Source: Bilifractor porci (GTDB lineage Bacteria; Bacillota; Clostridia; Lachnospirales; Lachnospiraceae). Taken from it: a stretch of DNA of 64,000 bases. Below the pieces are notes generated by a model, which saw nothing but the letters and a program-made list of their open reading frames with translations, was not told where the DNA came from and did no database searches. Below, piece by piece: positions 52,410-62,213 of the stretch; the first letter of the stretch is position 1, and the number at the start of each line of letters is the position of its first letter. The translations under genes were made by a program, and so were the position numbers. The stretch covers positions 1 to 64,000 of the forward strand of contig NZ_VUMV01000007.1 of assembly GCF_009696005.1 (NCBI RefSeq), given 5' to 3'.

Positions 52410-55400
52410 ATGTATCAGAAAGTAGATACAAACCTGAATTTTGTGGATCGGGAAGCAAAAACCGAGAAATTCTGGGAAGAAAATCATATCTTTGAAAAAA
52501 GTGTAGAGGAGAGGGAAGGATGTCCTACCTATATGTTTTACGACGGCCCGCCCACGGCAAACGGCAAGCCGCACATCGGACATGTTCTCACCCGTGTCAT
52601 TAAAGATATGATTCCGCGTTACCGCACCATGAAGGGATACCAGGTGCCCAGAAAGGCCGGCTGGGACACGCACGGGCTTCCGGTGGAGCTGGAAGTGGAA
52701 AAAGAAATCGGCATTGAGGGCAAGGATCAGATTGAGGAATACGGGATTGAGCCCTTTATCAAAAAATGCAAGGAATCCGTCTGGAAATATAAGGGGATGT
52801 GGGAGCAGTTCTCCGGCAAGGTCGGGTTCTGGGCCGACATGGATCACCCTTATGTCACCTATTATGATGACTATATTGAATCCGAGTGGTGGGCGCTGAA
52901 GGAGATCTGGAAGAAAGGTCTTCTGTATAAGGGATTTAAGGTTGTTCCTTACTGCCCGTCCTGCGGAACACCGCTTTCTTCCCACGAAGTCGCGCAGGGC
53001 TATAAGACGATTAAGGACAGGACGGCCATTGTCCGCTTCAAAGTGAAGGGCGAGGACGCCTGGTTTCTGGCCTGGACGACAACGCCGTGGACGCTGCTCT
53101 CCAATATCGCTCTCTGCGTAAATCCGGAGGATACCTACGCAAAGGTAAAGTGTGTGGACGGCTATACCTATTATCTGGCGGAGGCGCTGCTGGACAAGGT
53201 GCTGGGACCTCTGGCAAAAGAAGGAGAGAAGGCATATGAGATCCTGGAAACCTTCAAGGGGAAGGATCTGGAATATAAGGAATACGAGCCGCTGTACCAG
53301 TGCGCCGCAGACGCCGCCGCAAAACAGCATAAGAAAGCATTCTTTGTCTACTGCGACGACTATGTAACCATGACGGACGGTACCGGAATTGTCCACATTG
53401 CCCCTGCCTTCGGTGAGGACGATGCACGGGTGGGCCGGAAGTACGACGCTCCCTTTGTCCAGATGGTGGACGATCACGGACGGGAGAGACCGGAGACCGG
53501 TAAATTTGCCGGTATGCGCTGCAAGCCCACAAAACACGAGCTGGATGAGGGAGCCGTTAGTGCGGATCCGGAGGTGCTGAAGGATCTGGAGGAGCGGGGC
53601 ATCTTATTTTCCGCCCCGAAGGTGGAGCACGATTATCCGCACTGCTGGAGATGCGACACCCCGCTGATCTATTACGCGAGGGAATCCTGGTTTATCAAGA
53701 TGACGGCGGTCAAGGACGACCTGGTTAGAAACAACAAGGAGATCAACTGGATCCCTCCGACGATCGGGGAAGGCCGTTTCGGAAACTGGCTGGAAAATAT
53801 ACAGGATTGGGGAATTTCCAGAAACCGTTACTGGGGCACACCGCTTCCGGTCTGGATCTGCCCGGACTGCGGAAAGCAGATCTGTGTCGGCTCCAGAAAA
53901 GAGCTCGCGGAGCTGACCGGAAATCCGGACGCGGAGCACACCGAGCTGCACAGGCCGTATGTGGATCAGTTTACAATTAAATGTCCGGACTGCGGAGGGG
54001 AAATGCACAGGGTTCCGGAGGTCATTGACTGTTGGTTCGATTCCGGCGCCATGCCGTATGCGCAGCTGCACTATCCCTTTGAGAACAAGGAGCTGTTTGA
54101 GAAGGAATTCCCCGCCCAGTTTATCTCCGAGGCGGTGGACCAGACCCGCGGGTGGTTCTACTCCCTGCATGCGGAGGCGACGCTGCTGTTTAACAAGCCG
54201 GCGTACAAGAATGTCATTGTCCTCGGCCTGGTTCTGGACAAGGACGGGAACAAGATGTCTAAATCCAAGGGCAATGCCGTGGAACCGATGAGCGCCCTGC
54301 AGAAATTTGGCGCCGATGCCATCCGGTGGTACTTCTATATTAACAGTGCGCCCTGGCTTCCCAATAAGTTCCACGACAAGGCGGTCACAGAGTACTCCAG
54401 AAGGTTTATGGGAACTCTCTGGAATACCTATGCCTTTTATGTCCTGTATGCCAATATCGATCATTTTGATCCGACAGACTATACGCTGGATTACGACAGC
54501 CTTCCGGTTATGGACCGCTGGATTCTGAGCCGTCTGGAGTCGGCGGTCAGGAGTACGGATGAAAACCTGGATCAGTACCGCATTCCGGAAGCGGCAAGGG
54601 CGCTGGAAAGCTTCGTCGATGACATGAGCAACTGGTATGTCCGCCGTTCCAGGGAAAGATTCTGGGCAAAGGGAATGGAGCAGGACAAGATCAACGCGTA
54701 CCTGACCCTGTATACCTGCCTGAAAAATATCTGTCTGGCGGCAGCGCCCATGATCCCGTTCATGACGGAGGATATCTATCAGAACATTGTGCGGAGCGTG
54801 GAGAAAAACGCGCCGGAAAGCATCCATCTCTGTGACTATCCGAAGGTAAACGAGTCCTGGATTGATACGGAGCTGGAAGAGAACATGAACGATGTGATGA
54901 AGGTCGTTGTTCTCGGACGCGCGGCCCGGAACGCATCCTCGATCAAAAACCGTCAGCCGCTGGCGGATATGTATATTAAGGCGGACTTCCGCCTTCCGGA
55001 CTTCTATATGCAGATTATCCGGGACGAGCTGAATGTGAAAAAGGCAGAGTTCTCGGATGACCTGAAGGTAGAATACTCCATCAAACCGCAGCTGAAGACG
55101 GTCGGACCGAAATTCGGGAAGCTTGTCGGCGGCATCCGCAAGATACTGGCAGACCTGGACGGCGCGGAAGCCGTGGCGGAGCTGAACGCGAACGGTATTC
55201 TGAAGCTGGACGTAGAAGGGCAGGAGATCGAGCTTGCCAGAGAAGACCTCCTGATTGATATCGCACAGGTAGAAGGCTTTGTGACACAGGCAGACCAGGG
55301 CGTTACCATCATGATGGACACAAAACTGACGCCGGAGCTGCTGGAAGAAGGCTTTGTGGCGGAGCTGATCAGCAAAATCCAGACCATGAGGAAGGAAGCA

Positions 55401-55595
55401 GGGTTTGAGGTGATGGACCGGATTCTGGTTTATGCGGACGGAAACGCAAAGCTTCAGAAGATTCTGGAGGACAACCGGGATAAAATTTCCGGAGTCGTAC
55501 TGGCAGACAGAATTGTATGCGGGGAGACGGCCGGGTATTCCAAAGAATGGAATATTAACGGAGAGAAGATTACGCTTGGAGTAGAGAAACAGTAA
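52410..55595 (+). CDS. ileS: Isoleucine-tRNA ligase, long (IleS2-like) form
   Basis: A 1061-residue class Ia synthetase. PTANGKPHIGHVLTRV carries the HIGH signature, WWFDSGAMP-like CWFDSGAMP and QTRGWFYSL follow, and KMSKSKGNAVEP is the second ATP motif. An editing domain (TTPWTLLSN) lies between, and a C-terminal extension without the bacterial zinc finger follows. The length and pattern resemble the eukaryote-like type that includes mupirocin-tolerant enzymes, which is an inference. No T-box sequence was seen upstream. Confidence 0.96.
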   Translation: MYQKVDTNLNFVDREAKTEKFWEENHIFEKSVEEREGCPTYMFYDGPPTANGKPHIGHVLTRVIKDMIPRYRTMKGYQVPRKAGWDTHGLPVELEVEKEIGIEGKDQIEEYGIEPFIKKCKESVWKYKGMWEQFSGKVGFWADMDHPYVTYYDDYIESEWWALKEIWKKGLLYKGFKVVPYCPSCGTPLSSHEVAQGYKTIKDRTAIVRFKVKGEDAWFLAWTTTPWTLLSNIALCVNPEDTYAKVKCVDGYTYYLAEALLDKVLGPLAKEGEKAYEILETFKGKDLEYKEYEPLYQCAADAAAKQHKKAFFVYCDDYVTMTDGTGIVHIAPAFGEDDARVGRKYDAPFVQMVDDHGRERPETGKFAGMRCKPTKHELDEGAVSADPEVLKDLEERGILFSAPKVEHDYPHCWRCDTPLIYYARESWFIKMTAVKDDLVRNNKEINWIPPTIGEGRFGNWLENIQDWGISRNRYWGTPLPVWICPDCGKQICVGSRKELAELTGNPDAEHTELHRPYVDQFTIKCPDCGGEMHRVPEVIDCWFDSGAMPYAQLHYPFENKELFEKEFPAQFISEAVDQTRGWFYSLHAEATLLFNKPAYKNVIVLGLVLDKDGNKMSKSKGNAVEPMSALQKFGADAIRWYFYINSAPWLPNKFHDKAVTEYSRRFMGTLWNTYAFYVLYANIDHFDPTDYTLDYDSLPVMDRWILSRLESAVRSTDENLDQYRIPEAARALESFVDDMSNWYVRRSRERFWAKGMEQDKINAYLTLYTCLKNICLAAAPMIPFMTEDIYQNIVRSVEKNAPESIHLCDYPKVNESWIDTELEENMNDVMKVVVLGRAARNASSIKNRQPLADMYIKADFRLPDFYMQIIRDELNVKKAEFSDDLKVEYSIKPQLKTVGPKFGKLVGGIRKILADLDGAEAVAELNANGILKLDVEGQEIELAREDLLIDIAQVEGFVTQADQGVTIMMDTKLTPELLEEGFVAELISKIQTMRKEAGFEVMDRILVYADGNAKLQKILEDNRDKISGVVLADRIVCGETAGYSKEWNINGEKITLGVEKQ

Positions 55596-55718
55596 ACCCT
55601 CACACCCCGCGCGAGGGGTCCGGACAGGTGCGGCCGGATAGACTGCGCCTGTTACAGAAGCAGCGGCACAGAAGATCAGGCACTGGGGCGGAAGATACCC
55701 CGGAAAGGACAGGAACAT

Positions 55719-58181
55719 ATGCTGAATCCGGAATTCAAAAAGGAAAATTTCAAGAAAGAATTAAGAGATGCTGTCAGGCTGCTGTTCCGGACCACCCTGG
55801 AAGATGCCTCGGCCCACCAGGTCTATCAGGCTGTGTGCTACGTGGTGAAGGACGTCATCATCGATGACTGGATGAAGACCCAGCAGGTGATGAAAGAGCA
55901 GAAGCCGAAAATCGTGTACTACATGTCGATGGAGTTTCTGACGGGACGCTATCTCGGCAACAACCTGCTTGCCCTGACCGCTTACGACGAGGTGAAGAAG
56001 GCGCTGGATGAACTGGGCATTGACCTGAACGCGGTGGAGGACGAAGAGAGGGATCCGGCTCTTGGAAACGGAGGACTCGGAAGGCTTGCCGCCTGTTTCC
56101 TGGATTCCCTCTCTACGCTCGGATACGCGGCCTACGGCTGCGGAATCCGCTATCACTATGGGATGTTTGCCCAGAAAATCAAGGACGGCTACCAGGTGGA
56201 GACGCCGGACAACTGGCTGAAGGACGGCGCCTATCCCTTTGAGCTGAAACGCCCGGAATACGCGAAAGAGATCCGGTTCGGCGGATATGTAGAGGCGGAT
56301 TACGACGAGAAAACAGGCCGTACCTTCTTCCATCAGAAGGGGTATCAGTCTGTGCTTGCGGTTCCCTATGATCTTCCGGTTGTCGGCTACAATAATCATG
56401 TGGTGAATACCCTGCGTATCTGGGACGCAGAGGCGATCAATGATTTCTCCCTGGATTCCTTCGACAAGGGGGATTACCGGAAGGCGGTCGAGCAGGAAAA
56501 CCTGGCGCGTACCATCACAGAAGTCCTCTATCCGAACGACAATCACATGGCAGGCAAGGAGCTGCGGCTCAAACAGCAGTATTTCTTTGTATCCGCCACG
56601 ATTCAGACGGCTATCAAAAAGTTTGAAAAATACGGGCTGGATATCCATAAGCTTCCGGAAAAGGTCTGCTTCCATATGAATGATACCCACCCGACGCTGG
56701 CAGTGCCGGAGCTTATGCGAATCCTTCTGGACGAGAAAAAGCTGGAATGGGATGAGGCATGGGCCATTACGACACAGTGCTGCGCCTATACCAATCATAC
56801 GATCATGGCGGAGGCACTGGAGAAATGGCCGATTGAGCTGTTCAGCCGCCTGCTTCCCAGAATTTATCAGATTGTAGAGGAAATCAACCGCCGGTTCTGC
56901 GAGAGAGTGCGCCGGCAGTACCCGAACCAGGAAAATAAAATCGCCAGCATGGCGATCATCTATGACGGGAGAGTCCGCATGGCAAACATGGCGATTGTCG
57001 GAGGCTTTTCCGTTAACGGCGTCGCCCAGCTCCATACGGAGATTTTGGAAAAACGGGAGCTGCACGATTTCTATGAGATGATGCCGGAGAAATTCAGCAA
57101 CAAGACAAATGGCATTACGCAGCGGAGGTTTCTGCTGCACGGCAATCCCCTTCTTGCCAAATGGGTTACCGACCATGTGGGGAAGGACTGGATTACCGAT
57201 CTGCCCCGGATCAGCGGCCTGAAGGTCTACGCGGACGATGAAAAGGCGCAGGCGGAGTTCATGAATATCAAGTACCAGAACAAGGTGCGTCTGGCAAAAT
57301 ATATTCAGGAGCATAACGGCATCGAGGTAGATCCCCGGTCAATCTTTGACGTGCAGGTGAAACGGCTGCATGAGTATAAACGCCAGCTGCTGAATATCCT
57401 CCATGTCATGTACCTTTACAACAAAATCAAAGAGCATCCGGAAATGCCGTTCTATCCCCGGACCTTTATTTTCGGCGCGAAGGCCAGCGCGGGCTACGAG
57501 CGGGCAAAGATGATCATTAAACTGATTAACAGCGTCGCGGACGTTATCAACCATGACGCTTCCATCAAGAATAAAATCAAGATTGTCTTTATTGAGGACT
57601 ATCGTGTGAGCAACGCCGAGCTGATCTTTTCGGCGGCAGACGTGTCCGAGCAGATTTCCACGGCCAGCAAGGAGGCATCCGGCACCAGCAACATGAAATT
57701 CATGCTGAACGGCGCCCTCACCCTTGGCACCATGGATGGGGCAAACGTGGAGATTGTGCAGGAAGTCGGAGAAGAAAACGCGTTTATCTTCGGCCTCTCC
57801 GCGGAAGAAGTCATCCGGTACGAGCGGGACGGCGGATACGATCCCATGCAGTACTTTAACAACGATCCGGATATCCGCCAGGTATTGATGCAGCTGATCA
57901 ACGGCATGTATTCCAACGGGGACATGAATCTGTTCCGGGATATCTACAATTCGCTTTTGTATCCGCAGAACGGAAACAGAGCAGATGTGTATTTCATCCT
58001 GGCCGATTTCAAATCCTACGCGGCAGCCCAGGAACGCGTAGAGGCGAAATACCGCAATGAGGAAGCCTGGGCAAAAAGCGCCATGCTGAATACAGCGTGC
58101 AGTGGAAAGTTCAGCTCCGACCGTACCATTCAGCAGTATGTGGATGATATCTGGAAGTGCGACAGAATCGTTGTGAAATAA
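55719..58181 (+). CDS. glgP: Glycogen/starch phosphorylase (GT35)
   Basis: An 820-residue alpha-glucan phosphorylase of full length. It shows SMEFLTGRYLGNNLLA near the start, ALGNGGLGRLAACFLDS, VKRLHEYKRQLLN and the pyridoxal phosphate site EASGTSNMKFMLNGALT. It releases glucose 1-phosphate from glycogen. The Gly of the usual SGTGNMK is Ser here (SGTSNMK), seen in some family members. It is 123 bp after ileS and has no other glycogen gene next to it. Confidence 0.96.
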   Translation: MLNPEFKKENFKKELRDAVRLLFRTTLEDASAHQVYQAVCYVVKDVIIDDWMKTQQVMKEQKPKIVYYMSMEFLTGRYLGNNLLALTAYDEVKKALDELGIDLNAVEDEERDPALGNGGLGRLAACFLDSLSTLGYAAYGCGIRYHYGMFAQKIKDGYQVETPDNWLKDGAYPFELKRPEYAKEIRFGGYVEADYDEKTGRTFFHQKGYQSVLAVPYDLPVVGYNNHVVNTLRIWDAEAINDFSLDSFDKGDYRKAVEQENLARTITEVLYPNDNHMAGKELRLKQQYFFVSATIQTAIKKFEKYGLDIHKLPEKVCFHMNDTHPTLAVPELMRILLDEKKLEWDEAWAITTQCCAYTNHTIMAEALEKWPIELFSRLLPRIYQIVEEINRRFCERVRRQYPNQENKIASMAIIYDGRVRMANMAIVGGFSVNGVAQLHTEILEKRELHDFYEMMPEKFSNKTNGITQRRFLLHGNPLLAKWVTDHVGKDWITDLPRISGLKVYADDEKAQAEFMNIKYQNKVRLAKYIQEHNGIEVDPRSIFDVQVKRLHEYKRQLLNILHVMYLYNKIKEHPEMPFYPRTFIFGAKASAGYERAKMIIKLINSVADVINHDASIKNKIKIVFIEDYRVSNAELIFSAADVSEQISTASKEASGTSNMKFMLNGALTLGTMDGANVEIVQEVGEENAFIFGLSAEEVIRYERDGGYDPMQYFNNDPDIRQVLMQLINGMYSNGDMNLFRDIYNSLLYPQNGNRADVYFILADFKSYAAAQERVEAKYRNEEAWAKSAMLNTACSGKFSSDRTIQQYVDDIWKCDRIVVK

Positions 58182-58199
58182 TTCTGTTAGGGATATAAT
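58171..58199 (+). promoter_or_regulatory. Promoter of the structured leader and AAA gene
   Basis: TTGTGA (58171-58176), 17-bp spacer, perfect TATAAT (58194-58199). Expected transcription start near 58206, exactly where the folded region begins. The -35 lies inside the end of glgP. Confidence 0.65.
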
Positions 58200-58205
58200 G
58201 ATACC

Positions 58206-58403
58206 AGGGTCAAAAGGTCTTAACGCCTTCGTGCCTGCACGAAAAGGCGTTTGACGTTGGGACCCGCCCCGACATGAGCAAGAAGCAGAATCCTTGTTTT
58301 GTAAGGATTCTGCGAGATTGCGAATGGTGGGAGGATTGCGGGAATTGCGAAGCAATGAAGCAATCCGAGGGTATCATTTGGGGGCAAAATACCTTTTGAA
58401 CCC
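58206..58403 (+). ncRNA. Multibranched leader RNA of unknown class
   Basis: Closing stem GGGTCAAAAGGT (58208-58219) with ACCTTTTGAACCC (58391-58403). Three hairpins lie inside: 58222-58251 (AACGCCTT/AAGGCGTT and CGTGC/GCACG), 58285-58313 (GCAGAATCCTT/AAGGATTCTGC) and 58333-58366 (the same two-stem motif as 50877-50910). No terminator separates it from the start codon at 58449. It could be a regulatory leader or a stable RNA processed from it. I could not place it in a known family. Confidence 0.55.
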
Positions 58404-58448
58404 AACATCATATAAATAAGGGGAGTATGAAACAAGGGAGGAAATACC

Positions 58449-61136
58449 TTGGATAAAGCAGAATATCACCGGATTCTGGAAGAGCTGACGGAATCCGTGC
58501 AGAAAAAGGATTACCGGCATGCGCTGGAGCTTGTTGACCAGGTGGACTGGCGCAGGGTCAAGAGCATCCGGACGTTAAATATGGTTGCCGATGTCTTTGA
58601 CAGAAATCAGGAGTACGACAGAGAGCTGGATGTTCTTAAAATCGCGTACAGCCGTTCTTCGATCGGCAGAAATATCCTGTACCGGCTTACAGAAGTCAGC
58701 CTGAAATTAAACGATCTGAATGGGGCAGAGCGCTATTTTCAGGAATTCTCGAAGGTCGCGCAGAATGATAATTCCCGCTGCATTCTTCAGTACAAGCTGT
58801 ACAGGGCGAAAAATGCCCCGCTTGACGCGCAGATTGCCGTTCTGGAGGAGTACCGGGAACGGGAGTACACAGAGCGCTGGGCGTTTGAGCTTGCAAAGCT
58901 TTACGCAAGGGCAGGGGAAACACAGAAATGTGTGGATGCCTGCGACGATCTGATTCTGTGGTTCAGTGAGGGAACGTATGTCCGCAAGGCCATGGAGCTG
59001 AAGATGGAATATGAGCCGCTGACCACCTCCCAGAAGGCAATCTATGACAGACTGCGCATCCAGGCTCTCCATCCGGAGACCGGGGAGGAGGACGGCGGTG
59101 CCGGAGACGAACCGGAACCGGAGAAAGTTACCTACACGCAGCCGGAAATCTATACCGTAGAAAAAGAAGCATCCAGAGATGCCACAAGGGCCATTCATGT
59201 GGAACAGGCTCAAGCAGAGGCGGAGCCGTCCGAAGAGCAGGCATCCTCCGGTGCGGCTCCTGCGGAAGAGGAGCCGGAGGAGAGTCCGGAGAGCGGTACA
59301 GAAGTAGAGCCGGAGGACGTCGGCACAGAGGTTTCCGGCCCGGATTCTGAATATTCAGGAAAAACTGTTTACCAGGAGGAGGACAGGGAAAGAGACGGGC
59401 TTACCGCGGGAGAACGCTTCCGCACCGGTGCGGGCGATTTCAAGAACCGCCTGGTTCACGGCCTGCGGGATGTTTTCGGAGGCTTTACAGAGGAGCCGGA
59501 TGATGTGACGGAGCCCGTGAAAAATACCGCGCCGGAGGCCGGAGAGGAGACCGCGCCGCTGCATGTAATAAAAGATCTGGAGCCGGAGCACCAGACCACA
59601 GATATCGATATTGACAGCTATCCCAGCGAGATGAAGACTTCTTATCCGGGAGATACGGAGACCGATCTGGAAGCTGCCATTGAGAGAAGCACGGAAGCCG
59701 CCATGCGGATGGGCAAGGAAAGTCCGGAGCAGACACCGCGGACGGAAGAATCCGCGGCAGAGAGCAGCCAGAAGACGGAGCTGCAGGTGAAGGCTGAAAG
59801 CATCCCGAAAGCGGAGGCGCAGGAAGCAGCTGAAAACAGTCGGCAGGCGGAGACGCAGGCAGCGGAAGAAAAGACGGATGAAGAAAGTAATTCAGACCGC
59901 TTTGGTTCCACCGGCCCTGTTGTGATGGAAAAACCGAAGGAAAAATCTGCTGTATCCGCAGCGGTTTCTTCCGTGGACAAAGAGACGGCAGGTCAGGCAG
60001 CCGCGGCGGCTCCGACTGGAGACAAAGCGGAAGCAGGTCAGACTGCCGCGCAGGCTCCATCTGCAGAGGAAGAGGGAACCGGCAGAGACAGCGCTCCGTC
60101 CGGACAGAAGCAGCAGAAGGAGGCTCCCCTGACACCGGAGGAGCAGCTGACAAGAGCCATTCAGAACACCGTCTTTGACCGTGTACCGGCATCTGAGACA
60201 CCGAAAAGGACGCCTCACTACATCGAGGGGCTGGAGGTTCCGGATCCGGAACCGACGCCGGAAGAGAGAAGATCCAGAACTATCACGTTAAGTGAGGTCG
60301 GCGAGAATACCGTTCCGATTTCCCTGGATCAGATTCTGAGCGAGGAGACACCGGAGGAGAGAAGAATCCGGATTCTGAATAAGGCAAAGCCGACCCGGAT
60401 GAGCGAGGAGCAGAGGAAGGTATTTACCTACTTCGCCAGGCTTCCGGGCATGGACGCGCAGATTCTGGAGGCCCTGAACGGCGTGTACACGCATGCCGGA
60501 GAGAGAACCTCCCTGCATGGAAACATTGCTGTCATGGGTGCCGCGGGCAGCGGAAAGTCCAGGCTTTCCCGCGGGCTGGTGCTTACCATGTGTCAGGATA
60601 TGGGGCTGGAGGCGGCAAAGGTTGCCAGAATCTCCGGTGCGGATATGAACCATAAAGATCCGGTGGCCGTTGTCAGCAAAATGTCCGGCGGTTTTCTGAT
60701 TATCGAGGACGTCAGCCTGATGACATCGGATACGCTGTCCAAGCTGAATCAGGCGATGGAATTCCGGACAGACTGCATGATCCTGATCATCGAAGACGAA
60801 AAGACTAACATGCGGGCTTTCCTGAAAAAGCATCCTTCCTTTGCGGCGAAGTTTGAAAAGGTAATCAACATACCGGTGTTTACCAATGACGAGCTTGTGA
60901 CCTTCGCGAGAACCTATGCGTCGGAGAACGACTGCCGCATGGACGACATGGGCATTCTGGCCCTGTACACGCTGATTGGGAACAATCAGAAGGAAAATGA
61001 GCCTATGACGGTGGCAAAGGTCAAGGAAATTATGGATGACGCCATTCATCACGCCACCAGAGGGAAAAAACGCACCAAACGTTCCTCCGGAAAGGATAAA
61101 ATTCTTATCCTTCACGAAAAGGATTTTGAGCAGTGA
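58449..61136 (+). CDS. TPR-like and AAA-family ATPase fusion protein
   Basis: An 895-residue protein, TTG start after GGGAGG. Residues 1-205 look like helical TPR-type repeats. Residues ~210-620 are a low-complexity acidic linker rich in Glu, Ala, Pro and Ser. Residues ~650-880 are an AAA-type ATPase with GAAGSGKSRLSRG (Walker A), GGFLIIEDVSLM (Walker B) and a C-terminal helical lid. The C-terminus ends with a very basic stretch. It may link repeat-mediated binding to an ATP-driven switch. It overlaps ksgA by 4 bp, so the two are co-translated. Function unknown. Confidence 0.8.
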   Translation: MDKAEYHRILEELTESVQKKDYRHALELVDQVDWRRVKSIRTLNMVADVFDRNQEYDRELDVLKIAYSRSSIGRNILYRLTEVSLKLNDLNGAERYFQEFSKVAQNDNSRCILQYKLYRAKNAPLDAQIAVLEEYREREYTERWAFELAKLYARAGETQKCVDACDDLILWFSEGTYVRKAMELKMEYEPLTTSQKAIYDRLRIQALHPETGEEDGGAGDEPEPEKVTYTQPEIYTVEKEASRDATRAIHVEQAQAEAEPSEEQASSGAAPAEEEPEESPESGTEVEPEDVGTEVSGPDSEYSGKTVYQEEDRERDGLTAGERFRTGAGDFKNRLVHGLRDVFGGFTEEPDDVTEPVKNTAPEAGEETAPLHVIKDLEPEHQTTDIDIDSYPSEMKTSYPGDTETDLEAAIERSTEAAMRMGKESPEQTPRTEESAAESSQKTELQVKAESIPKAEAQEAAENSRQAETQAAEEKTDEESNSDRFGSTGPVVMEKPKEKSAVSAAVSSVDKETAGQAAAAAPTGDKAEAGQTAAQAPSAEEEGTGRDSAPSGQKQQKEAPLTPEEQLTRAIQNTVFDRVPASETPKRTPHYIEGLEVPDPEPTPEERRSRTITLSEVGENTVPISLDQILSEETPEERRIRILNKAKPTRMSEEQRKVFTYFARLPGMDAQILEALNGVYTHAGERTSLHGNIAVMGAAGSGKSRLSRGLVLTMCQDMGLEAAKVARISGADMNHKDPVAVVSKMSGGFLIIEDVSLMTSDTLSKLNQAMEFRTDCMILIIEDEKTNMRAFLKKHPSFAAKFEKVINIPVFTNDELVTFARTYASENDCRMDDMGILALYTLIGNNQKENEPMTVAKVKEIMDDAIHHATRGKKRTKRSSGKDKILILHEKDFEQ

Positions 61137-62044
61137 AAAAGGAACCATGGCTGGGAACACCAGCCGCAACGACAGAAGTCCTGAAAAAATACGGATTTCA
61201 TTTTCAGAAGAGATACGGGCAGAATTTCCTGATTGATCCCCGTGTGCTGAGGAAGATTACCGCAGCCGCGGACATCGGTCCGGAGGACTGCGTGCTGGAG
61301 ATTGGGCCGGGGATTGGAACCCTGACCCAATATCTTGCTTTTCAGGCAAAAAAAGTTTACGCGGTGGAGATCGACGACGCGCTGATCCCGGTTCTTCAGG
61401 AAACCCTGAAAGGCTGGGACAATGTGACGGTGATTCATAACGATATTCTGAAGATGGATCTTCACGCGCTGGTCCGGGATCAGAATGAAGGGAAGCCCGT
61501 CAAGGTGGTGGCTAACCTGCCGTACTACATTACGACACCGATCCTGATGGGACTGATGGAAAAGGAAGTGCCGTTTACCTCCATTACCGTCATGGTACAG
61601 AAGGAAGTGGCGGACCGTATGCGGGCTGAGCCGGGAACCAAGGAATACGGCGCGCTTTCCGTTGCGGTGCAGTATTATACGGTCCCGCATCCGGCTGCCA
61701 CGGTTCCGCCAAATTGCTTTATCCCGCGCCCGAACGTGGGAAGCGCAGTCATCTCTCTGGAAAAACGGGCAGAACGTGCCGTGGCGGCTGCAAATGAGCA
61801 GCTGTTTTTCCAGGTTGTCCATGCTTCTTTTGAACAGAGGAGAAAAACCCTGCTGAACAGCTTGAAAAACGCCCGGGGGCTGTCCTTTACCAGAGAACAG
61901 ATACAGGAGGCGATTGCCGTCTGCGGTTTTCCGGAAAATGTCAGGGGGGAAGCACTGGACATCCATCAGTTTGCCGCGCTTACCGATGCGCTGTGCAGCT
62001 GTCAGGAAAGTGGCCATGCTGTGGCTGGGGAACCAGAAGTTTAA
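61133..62044 (+). CDS. rsmA: 16S rRNA (adenine1518/1519-N6)-dimethyltransferase
   Basis: A 303-residue KsgA/RsmA protein that dimethylates two adenosines near the 3' end of 16S rRNA. RYGQNFLIDPRVL, LEIGPGIGTLTQYLA (SAM motif) and VANLPYYITTPIL (catalytic NLPY) are all present. The GTG start lies within the stop codon overlap of the AAA gene, so translation is coupled. Confidence 0.96.
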   Translation: MKKEPWLGTPAATTEVLKKYGFHFQKRYGQNFLIDPRVLRKITAAADIGPEDCVLEIGPGIGTLTQYLAFQAKKVYAVEIDDALIPVLQETLKGWDNVTVIHNDILKMDLHALVRDQNEGKPVKVVANLPYYITTPILMGLMEKEVPFTSITVMVQKEVADRMRAEPGTKEYGALSVAVQYYTVPHPAATVPPNCFIPRPNVGSAVISLEKRAERAVAAANEQLFFQVVHASFEQRRKTLLNSLKNARGLSFTREQIQEAIAVCGFPENVRGEALDIHQFAALTDALCSCQESGHAVAGEPEV

Positions 62045-62213
62045 TTACGGATAGCCAGGTGCTTTGTACTTCGTCAATCATTCCTGCATTTGTATTCTCA
62101 TGAAACATCCGGACCGCTGCCGGTTTCCTATGCTTATATGATATGACACGCAGCGTATACGTTTTTTCAGAGAGAGTCTATACGATTTAAAGTTCAGGAA
62201 AAGAGGAGAAATC

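Noticed and set aside
53604-55718. A 704-codon open frame antisense to ileS
   Set aside because: Opposite strand of a clear synthetase, with Leu/His/Arg-rich low-information protein and no start signal.
55761-57314. A 517-codon open frame antisense to glgP
   Set aside because: Same reason: shadow of a conserved gene on a GC-rich stretch.
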